Shown piece by piece: positions 7,684 to 16,746 of a stretch of 33,792 bases of DNA. The stretch comes from a virus. Position numbers and translations under genes: made by a program. Numbering within the stretch: the stretch's first letter is position 1; every line of letters starts with the position of its first letter. The stretch covers positions 1 to 33,792 of IMG/VR virus record IMGVR_UViG_3300042691_005946; one strand, written 5' to 3'. The notes under the pieces were generated by a model. That model was not told where the DNA came from and did not search any database. It was given only the letters and a program-made list of their open reading frames with translations.

Positions 7684-8787
7684 ATGGCTACAATAGTAAC
7701 CAGGACTGGTAAAGGCAGTGCCTTAACCTGGGCAGAAGGTGATGCTAATTTTAATAACCTAAATTCTGACAAGTTAGAAAATGTAACATTACGTGGTGAC
7801 TCAGGCACGGATGCTGCCATAACCAGTAATGAAATTGTTCGAATCAGTGGCGGCACTGGACTTAGCAGTGTGGTCAGTACTGAAAGCACAGGACAGAGTA
7901 CTGTTACACTTAATTTAGACAATACCACAGTTACACCCAATACCTATACACTAGCAACTATAACAGTTGATGCTCAAGGACGTATAACCAGCGCCAGTAA
8001 TGGTACTGGTGGTGGAGGTCTCAGCAATGTTGTAGAAGATCTAACACCTCAACTTGGTGGTAATTTAGATGTCAATGGTTTTACTATTACCAGTGTGTCA
8101 AATGCTAATGTTGAAATTTCACCCAATGGTACAGGTGATGTTTATCTAACTGCTGACACTATAAGAGTTGGTGATAGCAATACCAATGTAACAATTACGA
8201 CTAATGGAACTGGTGATCTAATTCTTAACACAAACAGTGGCAGTAGCAGTGGTAGCATTACTATTGCAGACGGAGCCAATGGAAATATTTCTATAGCACC
8301 TAATGGCACTGGTTTTGTTGAAATACCTGGAACAGCCAGCACTAGTGGTCGTATTAAATTATATGAAGAATTAAGCAGTGCTGCTAATACAAATAGTGTA
8401 ACATTAAGAGCACCACAAATATTGCAGGCTGATGTAACTTTAACATTACCTAGCACTTCAACCTCAGCAACATTAGGGTATTTGAACATACCAGCAGTTG
8501 GAGCGAAATCAGGCAGTTATACATTGACCACAGCAGATGTGGGAGAGTATGTAGAAGTTCAAAGTGGTGGCAGTATAACAATACCAAATAGCACATTTAG
8601 TGCAGGTGACATTGTGGTAATTGTTAATAATCATACTGCTGCAATTACCATAACTTGTACTATTACAGATGCTTATATTGCAGGTACTGATAGTGATAAA
8701 GCCACTGTTAGTTTGGCCACAAGAGGTATAGCAAATATCTTTTTTGTAAGTGGTACTCGTTGTATTATTACAGGAAATGTTTCATAA
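7684..8787 (+). CDS. Tail fibre protein, paralogue of the large fibre
   Basis: The protein has 367 residues, with a strong AGGAGG ribosome site. The N-terminus has ALTWAEGDANFNNL, the same 'LT..E.D.NF.NL' element as the 1148-residue protein. Residues about 117-137 have NVVEDLTPQLGGNLDVNGF, and PNGTG/TNGTG turns recur about 145-215. The C-terminal ~100 residues (from SYTLTTADVGEYVEVQSGG) resemble the beta-domain often found at the end of phage fibres. It is probably a second, shorter fibre or fibre adaptor. Its stop TAA overlaps the next start as TAATG. Confidence 0.8.
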   Translation: MATIVTRTGKGSALTWAEGDANFNNLNSDKLENVTLRGDSGTDAAITSNEIVRISGGTGLSSVVSTESTGQSTVTLNLDNTTVTPNTYTLATITVDAQGRITSASNGTGGGGLSNVVEDLTPQLGGNLDVNGFTITSVSNANVEISPNGTGDVYLTADTIRVGDSNTNVTITTNGTGDLILNTNSGSSSGSITIADGANGNISIAPNGTGFVEIPGTASTSGRIKLYEELSSAANTNSVTLRAPQILQADVTLTLPSTSTSATLGYLNIPAVGAKSGSYTLTTADVGEYVEVQSGGSITIPNSTFSAGDIVVIVNNHTAAITITCTITDAYIAGTDSDKATVSLATRGIANIFFVSGTRCIITGNVS

Positions 8788-9509
8788 TGGGTGGAGCACT
8801 TGCGAGTTTATTAGGTAGTCATCCTATTGCAGCAGGTAGAAGTGCTATAACTTTAACTGCCAGTGGTAATGCTCAAATCGACACTGGATCTTTCAAGATA
8901 GGATCTAGTAGTGGTTTATTTGATGGCACAGGTGACTATCTAACTACTGGTGATCTTTCCACTGTTTTACCAAATACCAGTAACTTTACCTTGGAATTTT
9001 GGGTAAGATTTAATGTACTACCTACAAGTGGTAATTTTAGAATGATATGGGGAACTAGTAGTCCTAATCAATATTGGGGATTATGGAACAGTAGTGGAAC
9101 ATATAGAATAGCAGTAGCAGTGACTGGATCAGATGGAACATTTTATAGAGATTGGTCTAATGGAGGAACACCTAGCACAACCACGTGGTATCATTATGCT
9201 ATGGTTAAAAATGGCACTAGTTTAGATGTATACAAAGATGGCACTGCACTAACCAGTCCTACTAGCACAGGCACAATGACCGCAAACAAAGGTATAGCAG
9301 GCAGTACCTCATATATTGCCCGTTGGAGTAATGCCACCTCATATCAACACAATGGATGGATAGATGAACTTAGATTAAGCAAAACTGCAAGATATACTGC
9401 TAACTTTACTGCTCCAACCTCGGCATTTACTAATGATAGTAATACAGTTTTGTTAGTTCATTTTGAAGGTGCAGATGGCACCACTACATTTACAGACGAT
9501 AACGCATAA
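8787..9509 (+). CDS. LamG / concanavalin A-like lectin-fold protein
   Basis: The protein has 240 residues from ATG 8787, which overlaps the previous stop (TAATG); reading starts further upstream is unlikely. Residues about 35-235 have the LamG_3/concanavalin-like pattern: LFDGTGDYLTTGD, FTLEFWVRF, TTTWYHYAMVKNGTSLDVYKDG, then GWIDELRLSKTARYTANFTAP. Such domains bind carbohydrate or protein, and in phages they occur as fibre-tip or capsid decoration modules. Here the setting suggests host glycan recognition. Confidence 0.85.
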   Translation: MGGALASLLGSHPIAAGRSAITLTASGNAQIDTGSFKIGSSSGLFDGTGDYLTTGDLSTVLPNTSNFTLEFWVRFNVLPTSGNFRMIWGTSSPNQYWGLWNSSGTYRIAVAVTGSDGTFYRDWSNGGTPSTTTWYHYAMVKNGTSLDVYKDGTALTSPTSTGTMTANKGIAGSTSYIARWSNATSYQHNGWIDELRLSKTARYTANFTAPTSAFTNDSNTVLLVHFEGADGTTTFTDDNA

Positions 9510-10714
9510 TGGCTGACCAATACTATATTGACCCAGGATATTTTACTCCAGAAGAGTATTTTGCCTATGTGGCAGAAGCCGAAGCCAATATACAATCTAT
9601 TACAATTTTAACTAGCACAGGTAATCGTGCTCAAACAGGCAATGTTGTTATAGAATCGTCAACAATAATAAGTGTTAGTGCCAGTACTGTAATAGAAATT
9701 CCTACAAGTGTAATAACTTGGGATGAAACAGGAACTTGGGATGATTTTACTGGAGGATATTGGGATCCAGTAGGATTTGTAATTCCTAGCACATTTGTGG
9801 TTACAGCACAAGGTGCCAAATTATTTTCTTCAACGGCAAATATACAGTCTACATCAAACGTGGTTGTTGACGCCAATCTAGTACAATCCGGCAGTGCTAG
9901 TATAGAATCTACAACGCAGGTACAGGTTGCAGGATTGCGTTTACCAACTTCAACCAGTCAATTAGAATCAACCTCAGCGGTAACTGTCAGTGGCACAAGA
10001 ATAAGTTTAGGCCAAGTTGTTATGGCCAGCACATCAACTGTGACTGCTAGTGGAACTAAGGCCGGTGAAATTGTTGTTACATTATTTGATACACTTGCAC
10101 TAATAGCAACTGCTACTGTAACTTCATTTGGACAGGCAAATGTACAATCTAGTACAGCAACCACTGTTATAGGTAATAGACTACAATTAGCAGACGTTAA
10201 TATACAAACTAGTACAAATTTAGATATTATATTATCTCTAATACAACTTAACTCTAGTGTATTAACAGGCTCAAGTAATTTAACTGCCATAGGCAATCGC
10301 GTAGAAACAGCAGCCTCAACTATTATCAGTCAAGCCACTGTAGAATCTTTTGCAGCAAGAATAAGAACTGGCTTGGCCAATATCAGTGTTGATTCAGCAT
10401 TGGATCTAACACCAGCAAGGATTAGACTAGGTCAGTCACAATTAGCAGTTACAAGTTTTGTAATAGTTAATCCTATAGGTGTTATTCTAGACGGTCGTGC
10501 TAATCTCAGTGCATTTTCTGTTCAGGTTGTTATAGGTGATGTAATTGGTATTGTTCCATACTTTACCATACGTGTATTACCAGAAACAAGAACGATTGTA
10601 GTAGATGAGGCCACAGGCACGATAACAGTTTTACCAGAAACAAGAACTATAATTACAGAACAAGAAACAAGAAATATAATGGTCATTCCTGAATCCAGGA
10701 CCATAGTTTATTAG
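9509..10714 (+). CDS. Repetitive beta-rich structural protein with PETRTI repeats
   Basis: The protein has 401 residues and starts in a TAATG overlap. Most of it consists of imperfect ~22-28-residue repeats of the form 'aniqStsnvtvsg.r...', about a dozen copies from residue 27 to 340. The C-terminus carries a second repeat, VLPETRTI / VLPETRTI / QETRNIMV / IPESRTIVY (about 355-401). It has almost no Cys and few Lys. This looks like an extended beta-solenoid fibre or surface protein with a separate C-terminal strand repeat. No enzyme motif is seen. Confidence 0.7.
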   Translation: MADQYYIDPGYFTPEEYFAYVAEAEANIQSITILTSTGNRAQTGNVVIESSTIISVSASTVIEIPTSVITWDETGTWDDFTGGYWDPVGFVIPSTFVVTAQGAKLFSSTANIQSTSNVVVDANLVQSGSASIESTTQVQVAGLRLPTSTSQLESTSAVTVSGTRISLGQVVMASTSTVTASGTKAGEIVVTLFDTLALIATATVTSFGQANVQSSTATTVIGNRLQLADVNIQTSTNLDIILSLIQLNSSVLTGSSNLTAIGNRVETAASTIISQATVESFAARIRTGLANISVDSALDLTPARIRLGQSQLAVTSFVIVNPIGVILDGRANLSAFSVQVVIGDVIGIVPYFTIRVLPETRTIVVDEATGTITVLPETRTIITEQETRNIMVIPESRTIVY

Positions 10715-10722
10715 GAGGCAGT

Positions 10723-11052
10723 ATGGCAACCCTAACAGGTTTTCAACAAGATAATACAGGTGCATATATAGAAAAAGATCCTAACGCCAAACTTACTTAC
10801 ACAGTGAGTTGGGTAGATTGGTTGCCTACAGGACAGACTGTGTCAACCAGTAGTTGGACTTTGGAAACAGACAGTGGCGACGGTAGTCCTTTGGTCAATC
10901 ACGCTACAAGTGCAACAACCACCACAGCCAGTATTATTATCAGCGGTGGCAGTGCAGGCTCAATATATAAAGTTTATAACACAATAACAACCAGTGGAGG
11001 CTCCATAGAAAGGCGATATTTTAGACTAAGAGTAAAGGAGAGATCACTGTAA
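10723..11052 (+). CDS. Small Ig-like virion protein
   Basis: The protein has 109 residues, with AGGAGG upstream. LTYTVSWVDWLPTGQTVSTSSWTLE followed by IIISGGSAGSIYKVYNTITTSGG and RRYFRLRVKE is a small beta-sandwich pattern. It is common in phage structural modules, where it is often annotated only as hypothetical. A role as a tail or head decoration protein is likely but unproven. Its stop overlaps the terminase small-subunit start (TAATG), which links the appendage and packaging genes. Confidence 0.7.
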   Translation: MATLTGFQQDNTGAYIEKDPNAKLTYTVSWVDWLPTGQTVSTSSWTLETDSGDGSPLVNHATSATTTTASIIISGGSAGSIYKVYNTITTSGGSIERRYFRLRVKERSL

Positions 11053-11405
11053 TGCTTAAATTAGTCAAAGAAGAACAAGAAGAAGATTTATCAAGACCTG
11101 CTGCTGCACCTAGGGTCAGAGACATTGATAAAAATATGGTATGGAAGTTGGCCACAATGATGTGTTCCTACAAAGAAATAGGAGACATTTTTGGCCTAGG
11201 CGAAAGTACAGTTCGTAGACACTTTGGCAGTCTTATTGAACAGGCCTATAGCATAGGTCGTCGTAGTCTGCGTCGTGCTCAGTTTCAAAAAGCCCTTGAA
11301 GGCGATACTCGTATGCTTATATTTTTAGGCAAACAATATTTGCAGCAAAAGGATACGCCAACAGAAACAGAAACAGTGCAGCCTTTGCCTTGGAAGGATG
11401 ACTAA
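11052..11405 (+). CDS. Terminase small subunit (DNA recognition)
   Basis: The protein has 117 residues. A helix-turn-helix at about 37-62 (MMCSYKEIGDIFGLGESTVRRHF) is followed by a helical segment, AYSIGRRSLRRAQFQKALEGDTRMLIFLGKQYL. This layout of HTH plus oligomerisation helices, ending in 'FLGK..L', is typical of small terminases. It would bind the packaging site and regulate the large subunit. The gene is one small gene upstream of the large terminase, as expected. Confidence 0.85.
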   Translation: MLKLVKEEQEEDLSRPAAAPRVRDIDKNMVWKLATMMCSYKEIGDIFGLGESTVRRHFGSLIEQAYSIGRRSLRRAQFQKALEGDTRMLIFLGKQYLQQKDTPTETETVQPLPWKDD

Positions 11406-11406
11406 C

Positions 11407-11586
11407 ATGACACTGAAAGAATTAGCACAAGAAATTAAAAATATTAAAGAAAATCACCTTGCTCACATAGAACAAGATGTCAGTAAATTAGAACGTCGTG
11501 TGGAAAGCATTGATGGGCGTATATGGGCAGTGTTAGTAATTTTAGTGGGCAGTGTTATAGGTTTTATTTTTAAGGGCCTTGTCTAA
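11407..11586 (+). CDS. Small coiled-coil membrane protein (XhlA-like, possible holin component)
   Basis: The protein has 59 residues from ATG 11407; an in-frame ATG at 11398 lies too close to GGAAGG to be preferred. Residues about 1-35 form a charged amphipathic helix (LKELAQEIKNIKENHLAHIEQ), and the C-terminal ~22 (WAVLVILVGSVIGFIFKG) form one membrane segment. This layout matches XhlA-type proteins and other small phage membrane proteins that associate with lysis. Its position between the terminase genes is unusual for a holin. A very similar layout occurs at 27912-28067. Confidence 0.7.
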   Translation: MTLKELAQEIKNIKENHLAHIEQDVSKLERRVESIDGRIWAVLVILVGSVIGFIFKGLV

Positions 11587-12827
11587 TGCCATTAACAGTT
11601 CCGCAAAGAACTATAGCAGATAATCCTGCCAGATTCAAAGTCTTGATTTCAGGACGTAGATTTGGCAAGACTCACCTTGCTATTAGAGAATTGTGTAAGA
11701 TGGCTGCAAAAAAGCCAGGTAGTATATGCTGGGCCATTTGTCCAAGTTATCGTATGGCCAAACAAATTTGGTGGATACAATTAAAAAGTAAATTACATGA
11801 TCTACGTTGGGTAGAAAAAAGTAATGAAGCAGAATTAACAATCACACTCAAGAATGGTAGCCTCATTGCCTTGAAGGGCGCAGACAACTTTGACAGTCTA
11901 CGAGGTGTTGGTCTTGATTTGGTTATTTTTGACGAGTTCCAGGATGTTCCTAAAGAAGCGTGGTCTGAAGTTATAAGACCTACACTAAGTGATAAGCAGG
12001 GCAGTGCATTGTTCTGCGGCACGCCTCGAGGTGTGGGCAGTTTTAGCCACGAACTTTATACAAAGGCTCTGACCGAACAAGACTGGGCCGCCTTCCAATT
12101 TTCTACAATCGAAGGCGGTAATGTTCCCATAGAAGAAATCGAAGCAGCCAAAAGAGACTTAGATGAAAGAACATTTCTTGCTGAATATTGTGCTAGTTTT
12201 TTAACCTATTCTGGAACTGTATATTATAACTTTGATTATCAGCGCAATGTTATAAAAATTCCAGAAATAGACCAAGGCGTTATAAATGTTGGAATGGACT
12301 TTAACTATGATCCAATGTGTGCCATCATAGCACAGATCAAAGGTGAGCATATACACATCTATGATGAACTACACATTAAAGGTTCAAACACAGAAGAAGT
12401 CTGTGATGAACTAAAACGTCGTTATCCTTATAGCAAGATCAATGTATTTCCAGATCCTGCTGCAAGACAAAAACGAACAAGTGCAGGAGGTAAGACTGAT
12501 TACTCCATATTAGTCAATAATAATTTTACTGTACGAGCACGAAACTTTCATACTCCTGTGAGAGATCGTGTTAATGCTGTCAACGCTAAACTTAAAAATG
12601 CAGCAGGACTAACCAGTCTTACTGTTGATCCCAAGTGCCGGCATACAATTGACAGCCTACAGAGATTAACCTATAAAGAACAAACTAATCAAATAGACAA
12701 AGAAAGTGGCCTGGATCACCAAAGTGATTGCGTGGGCTATCTTGTTGATTATTTGTTCCCAATTAAGACTAAAGTTGAACAGGTCGAACCACAAAGATGG
12801 ACCTTTAGCACAGTAAGGAAAAAATAA
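11586..12827 (+). CDS. terL: Terminase large subunit (packaging ATPase and nuclease)
   Basis: The protein has 413 residues. The ATPase half has Walker A SGRRFGKTH (residues 22-30) and Walker B VIFDEFQ, with D116/E117 as the catalytic pair. The nuclease half has GMDFNYDP with D238 as the first metal-binding acid, FPDP around D290, and a late HQSDCVGYLVDYL segment that supplies another acid. Length and motif order fit a standard TerL, which pumps DNA into the prohead and cuts it. It starts in a TAATG overlap with the small membrane protein. Confidence 0.97.
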   Translation: MPLTVPQRTIADNPARFKVLISGRRFGKTHLAIRELCKMAAKKPGSICWAICPSYRMAKQIWWIQLKSKLHDLRWVEKSNEAELTITLKNGSLIALKGADNFDSLRGVGLDLVIFDEFQDVPKEAWSEVIRPTLSDKQGSALFCGTPRGVGSFSHELYTKALTEQDWAAFQFSTIEGGNVPIEEIEAAKRDLDERTFLAEYCASFLTYSGTVYYNFDYQRNVIKIPEIDQGVINVGMDFNYDPMCAIIAQIKGEHIHIYDELHIKGSNTEEVCDELKRRYPYSKINVFPDPAARQKRTSAGGKTDYSILVNNNFTVRARNFHTPVRDRVNAVNAKLKNAAGLTSLTVDPKCRHTIDSLQRLTYKEQTNQIDKESGLDHQSDCVGYLVDYLFPIKTKVEQVEPQRWTFSTVRKK

Positions 12828-14527
12828 TGTATAGCAAATATGACATTGAACAAGCACACCCAGAATGGTCTAATAACATTGATCGTTGGCAATTTTTAAT
12901 TGACAGTTATTATGGTGGCAAAGAATATAGAGATGGAAAATATCTACTTGGCTATCTTATGGAAGCACAAGAAGACTATGAAGAACGATTAGACAACACT
13001 GCATTAGACAATCACGTAAGTGCAGTGGTCAGTATCTATAATGCTTTTCTTTTTAGACAGCCACCTAAACGCGACATGGGTAGTTTGGCATTAGATCCTG
13101 GACTAGAAGCATTTATGGCCGATGCTGACTTAGAAGGTAGAACATTCAGTGCCATTATGAGAGATGTATCAACCTATAGTAGTGTATATGGACATGTTTG
13201 GTGCGTTATAGACAAACCTGAGACCACAGCCTATACTCGTGCTGAAGAATTAGCACAAGGATTACGTCCATATATCAGTTTGTTTACACCTGAGAATGTT
13301 ATAGATTGGTCTTACAGTCGTGCTAGTAATGGTGCTTACTATCTTACCTATTTGAAAGTTATAGAAAGTCGCAGTTCAGATCGTATTGTATGGCGTATCT
13401 ACAGGCCAGATCGTATAGAAGTTGTCTATATGGAAAAAGGTGCACGAGATCCTGTTATAGAAAGTGTAACTATGAATGCTCTTGGTCGCGTGCCTGCTCT
13501 ATGTGTCTATACACGTCGTAGTCCAATAAGAGGCATAGGCGTAAGTGATGTAGGTGATGTAGCAGACCTACAACGCAGTATCTATAACGAACTTTCAGAA
13601 TGTGAACAGTTAATTAGATTAACCAATCATCCAAGCCTCGTAAAAACCGCATCAACACAGGCCGCAGCAGGCGCAGGTGCAATCATACAAATGCCAGAAG
13701 ATTTGCAAGCAGATCTCAAACCATACCTACTACAACCTAATGGCAGCAGTTTAGATGGCATTCTAAATGCTATGAAACATAAAATTGAAGCCATTGATCG
13801 CATAGCACATATGGGTGGTATTCGCAGTATAGAAAGTCGTAGACTATCAGGTGTGGCACTGGCAACAGAGTTCCAACTTTTGAACGCAAAGTTAGCAGCC
13901 AAAGGTGAAGAGATGGAATTTGCTGAAGAACAAATTTGGCGTCTTTATGCTCAATGGCAGGGTATGGTTTGGGACGGAAGCGTTGATTATCCAGATAGTT
14001 TCAATATTCAAGACAAGTATAACGATATGAATATGCTTAAATTGGCCAAAGATGCCGGACCTAAGAGTCTAGTTGTGCAGCAAGAAATTGAACGTCAAAT
14101 GTTGAGAATATTGGTTGAAAACGAAGACCGTTATGAAGAACTAGTAACAGAAATAGGCGAAGAAACTGAAAAAGATGAAGCCAGTTTAATCATGGACAGT
14201 TTACAGGTCTATGAAAAAGTTAAACAAATTATTGCAATGCCTTCAACAGGCAATGCAGATATTGATCGTGCAATTCATAACGAAGTATTAGATGAAGCCA
14301 TTGATGATCCAGCAGTTAAACAACAGTTAGGCATTGTTCACGAAGAAGAGGAAGAAGAGGAAGAAGAGCATCCTAGCCTAGAAGGCATGAGTCCAGAGGA
14401 TAGACAAAGCCATTTGCAGTCAATGTTAATGGAAGGTTATAGCAACGATGAAATTATAGAACTTCATCCCGAAGTCGATGTAGAAGAAATTGTAGCAGCA
14501 GCGGCAGCAGCAGCAAGAAGTAATTAA
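12827..14527 (+). CDS. Portal protein
   Basis: The protein has 566 residues and directly follows TerL, overlapping it at TAATG. The N-terminal WSNNIDRWQFLIDSYYGGKEYRDGKYL, the VVSIYNAFLFRQPP segment (about 66-79), and SGVALATEFQLLNAKLAAKGEEMEFAEEQIWRLYAQW (about 343-379) are typical of portal proteins of the SPP1/DUF4055-like type. Twelve copies would form the DNA channel at one capsid vertex. The C-terminus carries low-complexity tracts: nine Glu around residue 510 and an Ala run before the end. Confidence 0.92.
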   Translation: MYSKYDIEQAHPEWSNNIDRWQFLIDSYYGGKEYRDGKYLLGYLMEAQEDYEERLDNTALDNHVSAVVSIYNAFLFRQPPKRDMGSLALDPGLEAFMADADLEGRTFSAIMRDVSTYSSVYGHVWCVIDKPETTAYTRAEELAQGLRPYISLFTPENVIDWSYSRASNGAYYLTYLKVIESRSSDRIVWRIYRPDRIEVVYMEKGARDPVIESVTMNALGRVPALCVYTRRSPIRGIGVSDVGDVADLQRSIYNELSECEQLIRLTNHPSLVKTASTQAAAGAGAIIQMPEDLQADLKPYLLQPNGSSLDGILNAMKHKIEAIDRIAHMGGIRSIESRRLSGVALATEFQLLNAKLAAKGEEMEFAEEQIWRLYAQWQGMVWDGSVDYPDSFNIQDKYNDMNMLKLAKDAGPKSLVVQQEIERQMLRILVENEDRYEELVTEIGEETEKDEASLIMDSLQVYEKVKQIIAMPSTGNADIDRAIHNEVLDEAIDDPAVKQQLGIVHEEEEEEEEEHPSLEGMSPEDRQSHLQSMLMEGYSNDEIIELHPEVDVEEIVAAAAAAARSN

Positions 14528-14535
14528 GGACACTT

Positions 14536-14907
14536 ATGTTAGACATTCATAGACTACTACTTGAAGATGATCCAAATTTAGATTATAAAAAATATAGCCC
14601 TGAAGTATTGAATAGATACTTTGGCTATAAAGTTAGACCCAGCGAGCATCATTTTAGAATTCTCAAGTTGGCAGAGTTATACTATGTCAATAATGAAAAA
14701 TTTATGAAGAAGGGCTATTTGGAACCTGGTATTCGTGCTCGTGAAGCATTAAGAGAATTGCGTAAGTTAGTGGTCACTAGACGTATAGAAATATTAGAAG
14801 ATATGTATCGCATTCGTGCAGAATATCGAAGACTTCGCCAACCTGAAAACTATAAGGAGAATGTATATGCCCTTAAAAAAAGGATACGGAAAAAAGACGA
14901 TCAGTAG
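14536..14907 (+). CDS. Hypothetical protein in the head cluster
   Basis: The protein has 123 residues, highly charged (many Lys, Arg, Glu), and predicted mostly helical. It contains [30 protein letters not shown] and a C-terminal [27 protein letters not shown] helix. No family is recognised. Placement between portal and scaffold suggests a head-assembly or packaging accessory. Its final 41 bases overlap the next small gene. Confidence 0.7.
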   Translation: MLDIHRLLLEDDPNLDYKKYSPEVLNRYFGYKVRPSEHHFRILKLAELYYVNNEKFMKKGYLEPGIRAREALRELRKLVVTRRIEILEDMYRIRAEYRRLRQPENYKENVYALKKRIRKKDDQ

Positions 14908-15037
14908 AAATATTGCCGCAGAAGTAAGAGCAGGTCGTCCAGTTAAGCAGGCAGTGGCAATCGCTTATAGCATGGCCAGAAAGTCAGCACCAAAAAATAA
15001 ACGTGCTGCATTATCAAGAAGAAAGGGGAGAGCATGA
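14867..15037 (+). CDS. Small basic phage protein ([13 protein letters not shown] family)
   Basis: The protein has 56 residues from ATG 14867, chosen because AAGGAG at 14854-14859 lies seven bases before it and only one base before the alternative ATG 14861. The sequence [23 protein letters not shown], then [15 protein letters not shown], is a recurring small phage protein family of unknown role found near head genes. It is strongly basic and might contact DNA or nucleate capsid assembly. Confidence 0.8.
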   Translation: MPLKKGYGKKTISRNIAAEVRAGRPVKQAVAIAYSMARKSAPKNKRAALSRRKGRA

Positions 15038-15081
15038 AATACGGTAAGAAAAAGCCCAAAAAACGTGGTAAAAAATACTAG
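15034..15081 (+). CDS. 15-residue Lys-rich micropeptide
   Basis: The reading frame begins in an ATGA-type overlap at the end of the preceding gene and encodes [15 protein letters not shown] before a TAG stop. AGGGGAG lies just upstream, a good ribosome site. Tiny Lys/Gly-rich peptides of this kind are often seen beside phage head genes. The composition suggests nucleic-acid binding. Its stop lies just before the TATAAATA box. Confidence 0.55.
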   Translation: MKYGKKKPKKRGKKY

Positions 15082-15084
15082 TAT

Positions 15085-15092
15085 TATAAATA
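15085..15092 (+). promoter_or_regulatory. TATAAATA, promoter candidate for scaffold and capsid
   Basis: TATAAATA matches the T4 late-promoter core. It lies 60 bases before the scaffold start, in the only gap between the packaging and capsid genes. No -35 element is apparent. A strong AAGGAGG ribosome site precedes the downstream gene. Confidence 0.5.
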
Positions 15093-15152
15093 ATATTACA
15101 TTAACAGAATTATCTGGTTGGTGTTACTCTTTCACCTAATAAGGAGGCCATA

Positions 15153-15824
15153 ATGAGTGATGAGGTTACTGGTAAGCCCACTGTTGAAGCAGACTTCACA
15201 ACAGAAACCCAGGATCGGACAGGATTTACACAGGAAGATGTTGATCGCATTGTAAAAGAAAGATTAACTAGAGAAAGATCAAAAATTCTTAAACAGTATG
15301 AAGGTGTTGACGTAGAACGTTATAGACAACTTACTGCCAAAGAAGAACAATTGCAATTGGAACAAGAAAAAGCCAAGGGTAATTTTGAAAAGGTCTTGCA
15401 GGAAACAGTTAGTAAGAAAGACAGTGCCATACAGCAACTTCAAAGAGAGTTACAAGCAATTAAGGTTGATGGTAGTTTGTTATCAGCGGCATCAGGTCGC
15501 AAGGCAATCAATCCTCAACAGGTGGTAAGGTTATTGAAAGACAATATTAGATTGACAGCCACAGGTGAAGTTGAAGTTGTAGATGAACAAGGTAATGTTC
15601 GTTATACAGAAACAGGTTCAGCAATGTCAGCAGAAGATCTAGTAAATGAATTTCTAAATACCAATCCACACTTTGTCAGTGCAGGTCCTAGTGGATCAGG
15701 CAGTCAAAGTAGTATTGCTCAAAACAAACAAGGTGTAATTGATCCTGCCAAGTTGAATATGAATGACCCTAAAGACAGGGCCCTTTATAGAGAACATATG
15801 AAGTCTAAAGGTATAAAAATTTAA
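15153..15824 (+). CDS. Capsid scaffolding protein
   Basis: The protein has 223 residues, acidic and Gln-rich. TQEDVDRIVKERLTRERSKI (about 26-45) and the following ~70 residues form a long coiled coil, then come a short SLLSAASGRKAINPQQVVRLL element and a Ser/Gly-rich tail. This is the usual form of DUF4355-like phage scaffolds, which guide shell assembly and are then lost. It lies directly before the major capsid gene, with a matching AGGAGGCCA ribosome site on each gene. Confidence 0.88.
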   Translation: MSDEVTGKPTVEADFTTETQDRTGFTQEDVDRIVKERLTRERSKILKQYEGVDVERYRQLTAKEEQLQLEQEKAKGNFEKVLQETVSKKDSAIQQLQRELQAIKVDGSLLSAASGRKAINPQQVVRLLKDNIRLTATGEVEVVDEQGNVRYTETGSAMSAEDLVNEFLNTNPHFVSAGPSGSGSQSSIAQNKQGVIDPAKLNMNDPKDRALYREHMKSKGIKI

Positions 15825-15845
15825 CATAACTTTTAGGAGGCCATT

Positions 15846-16730
15846 ATGGCAACAGGTGCAACAACTTCGGGTACCGCAGGTAGTAATCAAAACCTAGCAG
15901 CCCTTTATTCAACAATTCAACAGACCGCTCTCTTCACTATGCAAGAAGTGGCATTTATGCGTCCTTTAGTACGCAACTTTAACTTGGTAGGACAACCAGG
16001 TAAAACTGCTCGTGTTGGTATCTATCCAACATTGGCAACTAGCCTTATTACCACAGGTGAAGGCACAGACATCAGCGCTGCTCAGCGTATTGATGCCACT
16101 GAGAAAGAATTCTCAGCAACAGAAAAAGCCATCATGGCTACACTAACTGACACTGCTCGTGATAGCACAGCAGATGATTCAGCGGCTGCTATTGGTCGTG
16201 TTCTTGGTGAAACTCTTGCCAAGAAAATCGATGAAGACATTGCTGCATTATTCACAGGTTTCAGTTCAGCAGTCGGTGGTGGAAGTGGAACAGAATTAAC
16301 ACCAGATGATATCCTTGCTGCTATTGCCACACTACGTGGTAATTCAGTAACAGGTCCTTTTGTTGGTGTATTTCATCCATATCAGACCTACAACCTACGC
16401 AAAGTTTTAGCCAATGCTGGTGCTGCTACAGTCCCTGCACTAAGTGATGTAGGTAATGCTGTTTTACAAAGTGGATATATCGGACGCTTGTTCGGTGTAG
16501 ATATCTATGAGTCAGCAGTGGTTACTGGCACAAGTGCTGGTGCTTACATTGGTGCTGTGATGCATCCAGATGCTCTTGCTTTCTGCTTGAAGAAAGATCT
16601 AGGCATTGAAACACAACGTGATGCAAGCCTACGTGCTACAGAAATTGTGGCAAGTTGCACATACGCAGTTGGTGAATTATTTGACCTACACGGCGTAAAG
16701 ATCATCACTGATGCTTCAATTAGCAACTAA
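15846..16730 (+). CDS. Major capsid protein
   Basis: The protein has 294 residues, with AGGAGGCCATT before ATG. The sequence contains MQEVAFMRPLVRNFNLVGQPGKTARVGIYP and a SGYIGRLFGVDIYESAVV segment near residue 210-228, which fits the E-loop and A-domain of HK97-fold shells. The C-terminus ends with FDLHGVKIITDASISN. Position after the scaffold, high-quality ribosome site and a terminator directly behind it all agree with a highly expressed shell protein. Confidence 0.93.
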   Translation: MATGATTSGTAGSNQNLAALYSTIQQTALFTMQEVAFMRPLVRNFNLVGQPGKTARVGIYPTLATSLITTGEGTDISAAQRIDATEKEFSATEKAIMATLTDTARDSTADDSAAAIGRVLGETLAKKIDEDIAALFTGFSSAVGGGSGTELTPDDILAAIATLRGNSVTGPFVGVFHPYQTYNLRKVLANAGAATVPALSDVGNAVLQSGYIGRLFGVDIYESAVVTGTSAGAYIGAVMHPDALAFCLKKDLGIETQRDASLRATEIVASCTYAVGELFDLHGVKIITDASISN

Positions 16731-16746
16731 TCATTATTAGTTCTAT

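Noticed and set aside
14343-14520. Glu and Ala runs in the portal gene considered as a frameshift artefact or slippery site
   Set aside because: The frame stays open to a normal stop with charged, helical sequence on both sides; low-complexity C-termini are common in portal proteins.
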